From Rhyzopertha dominica (lineage: Eukaryota > Arthropoda > Insecta > Coleoptera > Bostrichidae), in assembly GCA_025024175.1 (NCBI GenBank), contig QCXZ01000138.1, positions 43,371,092 to 43,435,091 of the forward strand: a stretch of 64,000 bases of DNA, in the 5' to 3' direction. Below, one piece after another: positions 46,284 to 57,524 of the stretch. Each line of letters begins with the position of its first letter. Positions within the stretch are counted from its first letter, which is position 1. Under the pieces are notes generated by a model. That model saw nothing but the letters and a program-made list of their open reading frames with translations. It was not told the origin of the DNA and made no database searches. The position numbers and the translations under genes were made by a program.

Positions 46284-47799
46284 ATCTTTTCTCGAGTTCC
46301 GAATCTAGAACAATGTACCAAAACCAACTCTACTTTCTAGCTCTACTTCTTTTACAACCCTGCTTTGCAACGGTCCTATCAAGCTGAAACTTCAGCAAGT
46401 TACCCGGTTTCAGCAGCAACAGCCCCCCCACTGTTCCGTCTTACCGGTGGTGAATTTGCACTGCCATAATATTTGCTCTCATCCAGTCGCTTGTTGCCAT
46501 AACCTGCGCTCGCTCGTTTGTGTTAACGAAACTGCTGTGTGACGTAACACAACTTCAGACGTTGAGTGCCTCTCTCATTTTTATTAGAGGCAGACGATAT
46601 TATCTTTTAGGAAACAGCAAAAAGTTAAGCGGCGGTTTATTCGCTATGGACGTTTTTCAGCGGTTGATCTTTGGGGAAAAGATGAGTTCAGTAATTAGCG
46701 CTTTAAGCAGTTCTGTCTGAAGTGTAGTTAGTTTTTGAGATTACAGAGTCATTAGCTAGCTTAAAGTACTATTATTCAAGTAGAATGCTATACAGGGTAT
46801 AAAAATGTCCAAATTCAGGGCTATGCACCAACAAGTTATTCTTTTGCATTCCAGAGATATTAATTTTTAGACAAATAACTTGAAAGAAACAACAATTGTC
46901 AGCTTTCAAATTTTGGAATACAGTTTGTGTACGATTTGATGCCAATTTGATTCAATAGCTAGATATATTTGAAATGAACTAATTGGCAATTGCGTGCTAG
47001 GTACACGGCTTTGCGCTATAACTGTATACTGGTGTAAACAAACAAAGTGGGACTTCATTTTGCTCTCACGTGGAATTTAAAGGGCCGTATACAACCATTA
47101 ATAAACGATTTTGTGTCTGCATTTCCTTTTCCAGTGTTTACCTGTGGAATATATATAATAAATACCCACTGACATTTGCCAGTTATACGTAATAAAGTTC
47201 ATGTAAGTAGCCACTGCCTAATTTAGGGTATACGTATTATAACATCAAATACTACAGTAAGTATACGCTCTGTTATGTTTAGAATGTGCAGTACCATAAT
47301 ATATAGGAGTATTTGAAATATTACGTCATTGGCTTTTATTCTTTTTATTAGCCAAGATGTTATTATTTAATAATTAGACTTATGGCAGCTGCATTGCAAT
47401 AAAGTTTACTGTTATCGGTTTGTAAACCAAGGGTGTATAATAACATTTGAAATAGTTCTTATCCTCCATTACAGTGTTATTAAAAATTGTGGAATAGCAC
47501 GCCTATTTCTATAAATATTAACCTTACAGCGAAATGTCCCCTTAACAAAGGTTTTTTGCTAACTATTTTTAATTGTTCTTAGCTCACTTTTTATTTTTGT
47601 TTTTCAGATTTTATATTGCTCTTTGTCCTAGAATGACCTGGGTTTGATTGATTGAAAATTTGAAGCTCAAATAAAGGACAAATAGCGTTATCAAAACAGT
47701 TTTTGCAGGTTTCAGTACTGGTTTTGCTCGTTTGATAATAATTCTAGTCCTTGCAATACTTAATTAAATAGCCGTTCAATATTCCCGAATTTCAATCAC

Positions 47800-48390
47800 A
47801 GACCTGTGTCTTGTTGAAACCAGATATTGCGATTTGGCGTCTTCACCCATCTTTATTTTTGTTCTAATGGCTCGCGTGAGACGATTTCTAAACAGTGACC
47901 ACTTTTCCAGAACATCCCTCTGCGGAGAGCTGTGTTACGATATTTTTTGGGTTTCGCTGAAGAAGGGTGACGCATTTTTTGTTTGTTCTTTTAGTTCAGA
48001 TTAATTAGAGTGCACCCACTACTCATATCCAGTCACCACTTCTTGTCAAGAAAAGCATCTGCTTCTGCTCCATAGCAACGTTCTTCACATGCATCAACGC
48101 GTCATTATTTTAGTTTTTTAGTCCAATTGCTTTGACACCATCTTTCTGAAACCTTGTGCAAATTGGAGGATATCGTTCACATTGTGGTGCACAGAATCAA
48201 ATGCTATAACACGATTTGCTTGAGCACATTGGTGAGAGCCATCTAGGCAATCTGTACACAAGCTGGAGTGACAATCATTAATTTCCATGCTGTATCTTCA
48301 TTCTACGACAAATATCAGTGCGTCTTACGCCTTCACCGTGCAAGAAACGAATAACAGAACATCGTTCCTCCTTAAAGTGCAATGCTCTAG
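47800..48390 (-). pseudogene. Mariner transposase relic, copy B
   Basis: Counterpart of 34860-35440 with the same block order (EERCSVIRFLHGEGVRRTDI, HKVSERW-, FQQD) and shared lesions, differing mainly by small indels. Not independent evidence of a second insertion. Confidence 0.82.
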
Positions 48391-48399
48391 TAGAGTGCA

Positions 48400-51300
48400 A
48401 TTTTAAGCTGTCGGTGTTTCCTGCAATATTTCATTAAAGGCAGCTCTACATCTCAAAGGTTTTTCTAAAATAATAAACTTCTAATAATGGCATCACGCAA
48501 TAGATTCAAGTAGCTTGCCCAATAATACTGTCTCACAGGTTAGTTTCTGCAGATACTGTGTATACTGTTCCATCATCCAGTTAAAATTTTCAGGGCACTA
48601 GTAACACAGTTATGCCTGTGTTATCCATTTAGGCAAAAAGTGGCTTGGTTGGAAATAAAACGTTGTTGTAAGAATTATCATTGGTCTTGTCCGTCATCAT
48701 CGCACTGCATTCTTGTGTCAGAACCATCTTCATCTAGCTTATGCATAAGGATTTTGTATTTGTTCTTTTTTTGATATTCGAATAACTAGTATTATTTCCC
48801 CAACAAGTTGTGTGATTGATGTGCATGAGTTATACATAGCACTGACTAATACATTAGGAGCTTCAGATTCACTTTGAGATATCTTTTCATGTCCAGTGTA
48901 TTTAGATTTCTTACCTTACTTGTACACTGTGCATTAAGCCAATAGGATTTATCTCCGGATGAAAGTTATTGAATAATTCATAAATATATTAGTTTGAACG
49001 TATCGATCTCCATAGCTTAACCATTACCAGGATTTAATTCGTTCAGCTTCACTTATGTGTTTAGAAACTCATCATACCATACAAATAAACACCAGATCAT
49101 TTCAAGGACAAAAAAGATAGAAATAAGCAAAAAATCATTGGTTATCATAAAAAAGTATACTGTTACGGAACTGTGTTAACATATAAACCAAAAGTAGACT
49201 TAGAAATTAAAAATAATCGGCAAAAATAAACTTTTGCTAAGGTCATTTTGGCTATAAATTTCATATTTTCACAAATAAGCAGTTATTCCATAGTAACCAT
49301 GCGTATTGTCACGTAGTTTGAGCTGATGAGATAGAATGATTTTGTGATTCCCTTGCATTAATTCGCTTAGACTGAATGATTGTTTGAATTAACTTATTCG
49401 GTCGGAAACCATATAGATCATAATAGGCGTTTGTATAAATTACCCGTCCTGAACGTTGTCGAAATCTAGAACAACGCTAAAAATCACAGTGGCCTTTGGA
49501 TTGTGTGAATCGAAGCACGCCACGCCGTATTACCTTGTTCAGTACTCGACATTTCGCGCTGTTGACGCGTCGCGTTGCTCTTATGAATTGAAATAATACA
49601 TCGCTGATTGTGATTTCGTATCGGAGCAATCAACATCCGTTAACTATGTGTGACTTGATGCCTCATTAGTGTAAGCGGACACTGAACGTTTTGCTGTTTA
49701 ATTTAAGTGGCCAAAATTGGAGAACGATTAGGTTAGTGCGCGATTCCATTGTGATACCACAGGAGGTGAGGTAGGAGCCTAAAGAAAAAGGTATGATTTT
49801 CATTTACACTTAGGCTATTAGTCTAATAAACCTTACAAAAAGCAAGGTACATGTAGCATAAATACATATGAATATATTGTAATTACCCAACAAATATAAT
49901 ATACAATATAGTATATAAAACACTATAAAAGTAGAGTTTACATTGGGTGTGAAGTAATAAACACTATATTTTTATAGCTAATATTAATTCTAAAACGAAA
50001 CCTCGAACAAAACAGGGTTATTGCGTCCGTGATATTATCGAAACAGGTAGGGCAAGTGCTGTACTCACATTTTTCATTTATTTATTAAACAGTTTTGAGG
50101 GATCAGTAGCTACATAATGCACATATATTGAAGTATTTTTTAAGTAAACTAATTATGTTTTACCTTTTTTCGAAAACGGTCTTTACCGGATTGTCCGAGA
50201 GTGATACCTGTAAGCGTTATGGGACAGATACTTCGAACAGCATACATGCATTGATTGCAATGAATACATTGCAGCCAACTGTTATTTTTCTTTTGTACTT
50301 ACGTATTCCTCTCTACAGCCAACACAATAGGCACTTTGGTCATCTAGGTATTCCTTATCGGTGGAGTCATTTTGCTAGATGTACTACTTCTTGGTTTATA
50401 ATTTCTGAAATGCTTTTCCATTGTCACTCCTAAAATTGATGGAGGCCATATATCTTCTTTTATAGAGATTTTTGTTTACAATTCATCTTTTCAAGGTCCT
50501 TGGAGGAATTCCATACTGCGTTACTGTGCGAGAACTTTCCGTAAAGTCCCTCTGTTTTCGTCGACACTTCTTACAGCCTAAGTCAGTTGATTTGGAGTCC
50601 CTTATCCGCAATATGGTCATTTTCCTTTATATTCAGTAGGAGTACCTGTTACTGAAACAAACCACGCCATGCAGTAAAATTCAATCTTACATCAATTAGG
50701 GTTACCAGCCCTTCTTTCTCGACAATCTTATAATGAACCTTATTAAGACAACAAAAAAGATTTTTGTTAATCCTACCATACAAAGATTCGTGCATCTCTC
50801 CCTACACCGAGTTCTGAATCTCTACTAAAGTTAAGGACGAGATTCCGTGTACAATTGTTTAATTTCGCGGCTAAACTTTTTAACGCGCCACTAGGAAAAG
50901 CATAAACCTCTTATAATATCGCGCGTTCAAAAGCTAATAACTAAACATCCAAAAGCGGACTAAAATATCACTCTACCATTGTAATTAATATTCCCCTTCA
51001 TCCAAACAAAAAACGCAAATAAGTAACACAGATCAGCGATGAAAAGGTTTTCTACATAATTTTACTTGAACATATGGATTTTAGGCTGCTGATTCCGATT
51101 TAGTTTTTGCGTATCACGTCACGTTTTTTTAATGACGGATGCCTGTATTTAATATTTATTAAATATCAGCAATTACAGTGAATAAATAATTACATCTGGT
51201 TTGAACGATTACACATCATACACATCATTCTCACTCTTTCTCGTCCCGATGTTTTTGTTATATATGTGGACAATGTGCCTTAGCGAAACAAAGAAAAAAT

Positions 51301-51630
51301 ATAACAGACTTTGCAAAAGATTCTTATTTTGCTTACTTCGAAATTCGGTTGGGACAAGATGAACAGTAGGTACCACATAAAGCATGTTTTTGCCTTGAAA
51401 CACTGAGACGGTATACAAATATCATTTCCTTTTGGAACTCCTATGGTGTAGCGCGAGCAAACAAATCATATTAACCATTGCTGTTTTTGTTTGAGCACTG
51501 TAACGAGATATAATTCTAAAACCATCACAAAATTGACTGTCCTAATGATTCCTCGGTAACAGAGCCAATTCCACGTAGGCCGGAATTACCCATTCCCATT
51601 TTTTTTTTAAAATGCTTCGAATCAACTTTA
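48400..51630. other. Copy B, no gene recognised
   Basis: Counterpart of 35450-38680, including the GC-richer part and the GTATGATT donor-like site near 49790, and the frame at 50128-50433. Nothing additional. Confidence 0.35.
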
Positions 51631-51639
51631 TCTCGCCAA

Positions 51640-53060
51640 AATTCAGAATGTAATGATTTTTTTTAGCAGCGGTGAAATTTTTAATCGTGTGATTGAGTCT
51701 TGACCCTTTAAGCACAGAAAACTTAATGATGCAGCCGAACTTCTAGGCTCACATCTAAAAGAAAACAATTTGTTAGACTTTTTATTGGTATCGAAGTTCG
51801 AGCAGTATCTTAAAAAAGAGGAAAACTTGGTTTTCTGCTGTGATGTTGACGGTCTGGTACATAAATTTTGCATTGAGTACAAAACACAAGAATGGCTGCT
51901 ATTTACAGACCCTTCGAAAAGAAGCCTGAAAAAAGTTCTTCTATATATTGGCAATAGAATGCATCTATACCTGTTGCACATTCAGTTTAACTTAAAGAAT
52001 CTTATAACAACTTAAAAAGTGTTTTTGAAAAATAAATTACATTAAACACAATTGGCTAATTTGTGGTGACTTAAAAATTTCTGCATGGTTCTTCGTCAAT
52101 AACAAGGCTATACAAAATTTCCATGTTATATTTGCAAAAGGGATAGTAGAGCACAAGGTTTAAACTGCCCTCTTCGAAAAAAAATTAAAGCTGGAAAAAA
52201 GAATGTTATTCATGCCAATTTGATAGATCCTGAGAAGATATTGCTTTCATTAATTTTTTTACGTTTTCAGCAATTTACAGCTAGCTCCGCCGTTCAAGAT
52301 TCTGCTTTAATGTGGGGGAAATTTGATTAACAGTGTTTTAATTTTCTTTTTAGACTGAAAATTTATAAAGTTGATCGCAAAATGGTTGGTAATGGGGCGT
52401 TACACCACACCACATCAAACTTAGATTGATGAAACAATTTGTCAGGTCTTTACCAAAAGATGGAGACACTTTTATCTATCTCTGTTCATGTTTTTCCTAA
52501 TGTATTTGATACACTAACTAATTACTAACTTACTTACTTTAACTAATTAAAGAGGAACATTTTGAAAATGTTATGACAGATTTAAAAAGAAAAACCTCGG
52601 AGTTCCTTAAAGAAATCTTAAATTGTTATAAAAACTCAGGTTACAACATGAGTTTGAAAATTCACTTTACTTTCAAAATTTTGTTTGAACTTGTGCCAGG
52701 CAAATTTTGAGGTTCTTCGTATCTGACAAAGATTACAGGTGTAATTGAAACGTCAGACTATTAACTTTTTGTCAGTGTTTTCAAGAGACCGATCTATCCG
52801 ACAAAATATTATAAAATATTATCTTATATTTATGGACGCTGAAAGCATTCACCCTCGTATTCATGTTTTATATTCCCATCACATTGACTATTTTCCTGAA
52901 AATCTTGGAGATTATAGCGAAGAACAAAGGGAATGTTTTCACCGGGACATTAAAAATATGAAAAGAAGATATGAAGGCTATTGGGACGTCAGTATGATGG
53001 CTAACTATTGTTGAACGATCCACAGAGAAACAGATAAAGAACATCGGCGGAAACCAACAA
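51640..53060 (+). pseudogene. Decayed gene of an arthropod repeat-associated protein family, copy B
   Basis: Counterpart of 38690-40110. Copy B keeps a slightly longer first frame (51770-52015, reading from MLDFLLVSKFEQYL through ENLVFCCDVDGLVHKF) because it has one more A in the run near 51812. The last block (52745-53014) ends at a stop in MANYC where copy A reads on with R. Otherwise stops and frameshifts are shared. Function unproven. Confidence 0.68.
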
Positions 53061-53064
53061 AACG

Positions 53065-54700
53065 AAGCATTTACTTAATCCAAAGATTTTATTTCACCAG
53101 AAATTTATACATAATTTTCTTTAAATGTTAAAATTACCTGTATTTGCTAAATGTGACGTGATGGGTACAATAAAATAGTGTTTTATATTTAACATCGGAC
53201 TACTATAACGAACATTAATCATTCAGTAAAAAAACCTTTAATAAAGTTTAATTTCGTAGACCTGTGTAATTAAAATGATGCAAATTATTTTAGGGGCAAC
53301 ACGTAACCACGACTAGGATGTTTAAGACGTACAGTACACTAGCGACACAGTCAAGTCTGCGGCTAAAACTCGAGATATTTCAAATGGGCATATCACCCTG
53401 AATTACCGTATTATAGTTGTTCGTTAATTTTTTTTTCTATTCAAAGGACGCAAGCTTCTAGTTTATCGATAAAACGATTAGTAATTCAAATCTTTTCTGT
53501 TTAGGTAAATACTTAAAGCACTCAATTATAGTGCTTTGCCAAGGGAAAGGAGAAACCATATACATATAAAATTACATTTTGCTTTATACATTATACAGAA
53601 GTAAAGGTACTGGGTGGGTATATTCCACATTCTAGNTATCAAAACTAGCTATACTTAAGCATATTACGAGTATTGAATTTTTATGAAAATATCAGCAATA
53701 TCCTCCAGTGTAGAGAACAATGCTGAATATATTGGAAGAGCTTGCTTGACTGAAAACATGTAATATCGAAATAAAGGTGGATGCATTGTTGCCAAGTATA
53801 TAAGGTGATGCGTGGTTATTGCTGCTCAGGATTGTGGTGTAGTTATACCGGGATTGAAGCAAAAATTGCTTGAGATAAAGAAAAAAGTCCCTTGGTATAG
53901 CAGCAGGAATCTATCAACCTGATAAAATTTTACTTCCTTAGGTTTTAATAAGGAATCTAATACTCTTAGCTTCAACAAAACAGCAAACACTTCATCCCAC
54001 TTATTATGTCAAACTTTTTCTACACTTTAGATCGGCATACCAAACCGACAACACTGTGAATCCTTTAGGACAGTCTGCGACGATGGTCCNTCGCTTTTTT
54101 CATTTNCGTTNCCGCGTTTATAGTCCTGTGTTTGATGCACACAAACATAGATNGAATCGGACCCCAACACAATGGCTTTATCGCAAATAAANATCGAACC
54201 GTGTGCGGATGTATGCTTACTGTTATGAGCCTGTGGTCGACTTGAGAGNCCATCGTCTATCTCTTTCGTTTTGCNCGTGNCACCTTTCAGATAATGTGTG
54301 CTGCAATGCCATGAATGGTAGAGCATTGCAACGTTTAGTTACTTGAAGAGTCAGTGTTATTTGATACATTGGGGTTTCAGGAACAAAAACAATTTAAGAG
54401 ATGATAGGACATTACTCAAATAAAGTATATAATATTTGGGGTTGAAGGGTTAAATAGCATTCATCAATTTCTTTGTTCTACAATTTATTATTTTTGTCTT
54501 TAATCAGTTGGAGTGGTTCTATAAGGGTGTGATAGGTCAAAAGCAGCACAGATTTTTGAAAGGAAAATGAACTTTGACTAGTGTTCTTTCTTATTAATAT
54601 CACCTGTTTAGTACATTGAAAAATCTGATAGTTTCACGTCTCGTATCTTTTAACTACTTTCATCCACTCCTCAAAATTAAATACTAGTAATTAACGATAA
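53065..54700. other. Copy B, no gene recognised; ambiguous bases and divergence boundary
   Basis: Counterpart of 40115-41735. Ambiguous bases at 53636 and at 54090-54280. Near-identity with copy A ends near 54310. Confidence 0.45.
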
Positions 54701-54705
54701 TAATA

Positions 54706-55212
54706 ATGAATTGTTTAATTGTTAAGATTGGATACATTTATGGACTAACAAAGAATTTAATAAGAACTTTCTATAAATTGAATATAAAAATAGCTCAAAG
54801 AAACCATAAAAAGGTTAAAGCATTTTACAAAATCAAAATCAAAAAGTCCATTAAAACTTCAATGGGGGGTGTATCTGGTACATGTGAAGACAAGTATATT
54901 GGTCAGACCTCACAATCGCTATCCAATAGATTAGAACTACATAAAGATGATAGGTATATCAAAAAACGTATGAGATGTGCTCTAGCAGAACATGCATTAA
55001 AGAATAACCACATCATAAATTGGAATAATGTAAGAATTTTAGAAAAAGAGCAGAACACTAATATAAGACTAATTTTGGAGATGTACCAATATAATAAAAC
55101 CACTAATATTATTAATAATAATCAGATACAGAAAATTGAAGTAATATACAAATATACACACTTTTGTATCAACAGAAGTTTAACAAGATTATTAAAACCT
55201 CAATTCAGATAG
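54706..55212 (+). CDS. Penelope-like retroelement GIY-YIG endonuclease segment, open
   Basis: A 168-residue open frame. Residues about 65-85 read DKYIGQTSQSLSNRLELHK: a YIG motif followed by the R/H region of GIY-YIG nucleases. ALAEHALKNNHIINW and a later LILEM supply the conserved histidine and glutamate. This combination, placed after a basic linker (FYKLNIKIAQRNHKKVKAF), is the C-terminal endonuclease of Penelope-like retroelements, which nicks target DNA during insertion. No reverse transcriptase is found upstream, so this is a 5'-truncated copy and almost certainly not a working gene by itself, although the domain is uninterrupted here and broken in copy A. The ATG used is simply the first in frame. 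Confidence 0.75.
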   Translation: MNCLIVKIGYIYGLTKNLIRTFYKLNIKIAQRNHKKVKAFYKIKIKKSIKTSMGGVSGTCEDKYIGQTSQSLSNRLELHKDDRYIKKRMRCALAEHALKNNHIINWNNVRILEKEQNTNIRLILEMYQYNKTTNIINNNQIQKIEVIYKYTHFCINRSLTRLLKPQFR

Positions 55213-55820
55213 TTTTTGACGATTTCTATCAAAATTTAAGTTTGGCGTACCATAATCTTTTATGTGGTATTGCTGCAATTTCGATATTAAACAAACAAGA
55301 AATTTTTAATATGAATAATAAGAAACTTAGGAATCAAAATTCAAGAGCATAATATAAGCGGTTTGTGGATTTGACCACTACATCACCTTATTTGGTATTA
55401 TGTATACATAAAATTTCTACTTTGTATTATTCGCTTAGTACATTTAACATATACTGGTTAAATTCTCGGAGTTTTGTAACTTATTAGAGTTGCCTAGTTA
55501 AAACTCAAATTTGTAATTAACACGTTGTTCCACTTCTTACAAATTAGTAAGCCTTAACGAAGACTGTAATAAAGCATTTGAAAGCTTGGCAGAAATAAAG
55601 AGTATTCGTTGATCTTTACCATCAGATCGAATTCTCCCAACATATCTTAGCTTAATATTGACAAGTAGATGACCGCAAATAAGAATAGCACCTCAAATGA
55701 ACCCGGACAATTTTGGTTGTTTGTACAAATGAAAGAGTGTATTCCTTATGACGACGGGCAACGTTAATGTAGCAAGTAGGCACTAACACGTAACACACTC
55801 TTTTTGCATTGAAGCACTCT
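55213..55820. other. Copy B, probable 3' flank of the Penelope-like segment
   Basis: Non-coding, shared with copy A at 42241-42855. Short frames (55164-55352, 55652-55858) are not recognised. Confidence 0.4.
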
Positions 55821-55823
55821 AAG

Positions 55824-56212
55824 GAGAAAGCAATTTTGAGCGCTTTGAAGCCTTCCAAGAACTTTCAAGTTTCTACAAAGAGATTGCGCTTGAACTCATT
55901 CTCTTTCGTTGCCTGACAATTTAAATATTATATCCTAACACTTACCAAATAGATAACTGTCTTCCCGTTTCACTATTACTCAACTTTTCAGACTGTTGTT
56001 AACCGAGCCATACTGGCCTACATGTTTGTTATTTCACCTGCACAGCACGGTTTCTATAAAAAAATTATTTGAGTTGTTTGGATTCTCATGCCCTTTAATC
56101 CAACTGCTTCGCCTTGTGTCTTGAGCAGAGAAAACAGTCCGGTATGCTAACTTTACCTCTATTCCTTTCACTCACACAAATTTCAGGCCATTTATTTTCT
56201 GATTTTCGACTT
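55824..56212 (+). pseudogene. Segment unique to copy B with a short LINE RT fragment
   Basis: Occupies the place of the hAT-type element of copy A, between ACTCTAAG and CTTATCTG. Near 55985-56070 it reads FQTVVNRAILAYMFVISPAQ followed by HGFYK, the RT block that includes QHGF. Only this block is recognisable, so it is a small fragment of a non-LTR element. No target duplication or terminus is visible. Confidence 0.55.
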
Positions 56213-56269
56213 ATCTGACTGTTTCAATGTTTTAACTTACATAATGTCCTGAGTCCTTTACTCTTTATT

Positions 56270-57110
56270 CTTGTCATGGACGAGCTAAGAAAATCTACAA
56301 CATCAAGATGCCATAAAGTGAACATAGGCTACAATAAACTTAAGCCCGTTGGTGTATTAGTGTGCGCCTTCGCAAACGAAACAAAACTAAAACAGAACCT
56401 GCAAATATGGAAATCAGAATTGAGAAAGAAGAACATGACGATAAATACCAACAAAACAAAGGAATGGTAACAGGAGAAGGAACTGCAATTACATACATAC
56501 AAATAAACAATGAACAAATAGAACAAGTAGACAACTTTAGAGAAGGGAGCATGGAATTTGAAGTTACCGGAAGAATATCCAGCGCAACAAAACTGTATCA
56601 CAGCTTATGCAACACATTCCTTAACAAAAGAGAAGTTAGTACACGAACAAAGATGACGATCTTCAAAACAATATTCAGACCAGTACTCACATACGGAAGT
56701 GAAATCTGGGTACTATCGTAGCCTATAAAAAGCAAAGTCCATGCAGTTGATATGAAATATCTCAGAAGAGTAAAAGGGGTAACAATAAGAGATAAAATCA
56801 GAAGTGAAAAGGTGAGAGAAGACCTCGACATAGAACCAGTTCTACACAGAATATAAAATCAGCAACTGAAATGGTTTGGACAACAATCGATCAGTTAAGA
56901 TACTATGAGAGACATCCACGAGGAAGGCCAAGAAAAACATGGAACTCGAATGTTGCAGCAATACTTACCAACGTGGGAAGTGGCAAAAACATTATCACTG
57001 AACAAAAAGAAGTGGTCAAAGTTTGTGCACGGTGGTGATAGTGAAACATAGAACAGTAGAGAATATACAAAGAAGACAAGCAAAACTTAAACCTCACACC
57101 CATAGAGTAC
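56270..57110 (+). pseudogene. LINE reverse transcriptase C-terminal relic, copy B
   Basis: C-terminal portion of a LINE RT. 56276-56470 reads VCAFANETKLKQNLQIWKSE and NMTINTNKTK. 56362-56721 continues in another frame as ITYIQINNEQIEQVDNF, then GRISSATKLYHSL, FLNKREVSTRTKMTIFKTIF and RPVLTYGSEIWVLS to a stop. A further frame gives HAVDMKYLRRVKGVTIRDKI and EDLDIEPVLHR, then HPRGRPRKTWNSNVA near 56915. The catalytic palm is absent (5' truncated, as is common for LINEs). Stops and frameshifts confirm it is dead. Confidence 0.85.
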
Positions 57111-57524
57111 AAAGAGGACTTGATTATATACTTGTATGTTCGCTGATGGTCTTAAACTTTATTCTTGCATTTCTTGTGTTAACGATTGCATAATCACGCG
57201 AGATGATTGCATGGCGTAAGGTGTTACTACAATGGTTTGAAACTAAATGATCAAAATGCAGCTTAACTGTGAAGGTTAACAATATGAAATCGTTTTAAAC
57301 AGGATTAACGAGTACATGGATGTTGGTGTCATTTTTGATGATCTTTTAACGATCACATAATAGTTGTCATGGATAATGATGCATCCTACATGTCATATGG
57401 TTCCACGGTACACTCAATTAATAATGAGCGTACTATTCGAGAAGAGTCTTCCGAAAGAAGATTTCTCAAGCTTCTGTCATAACGGACTGATAGTTTTTAC
57501 CCATCTATAGACTGTGACCATAAA

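Larger units (their letters stand above)
46284..57520 (+). repeat. Duplicated block, copy B
   Basis: Second copy of 33336-44942, beginning immediately after the gap and ending near 57520 (ACTGTGACCATA), after which the sequences are unrelated. It lacks the hAT-type element of copy A and has its own segment at about 55824-56212. A cluster of ambiguous single bases lies at 54090-54280, just before the point where the copies begin to diverge (about 54310), which looks like merged alleles or reads from both copies. Confidence 0.93.

Noticed and set aside
45939..46340. 133-codon frame across the N gap
   Set aside because: Runs through 100 N as unknown residues; the two sides come from different loci.
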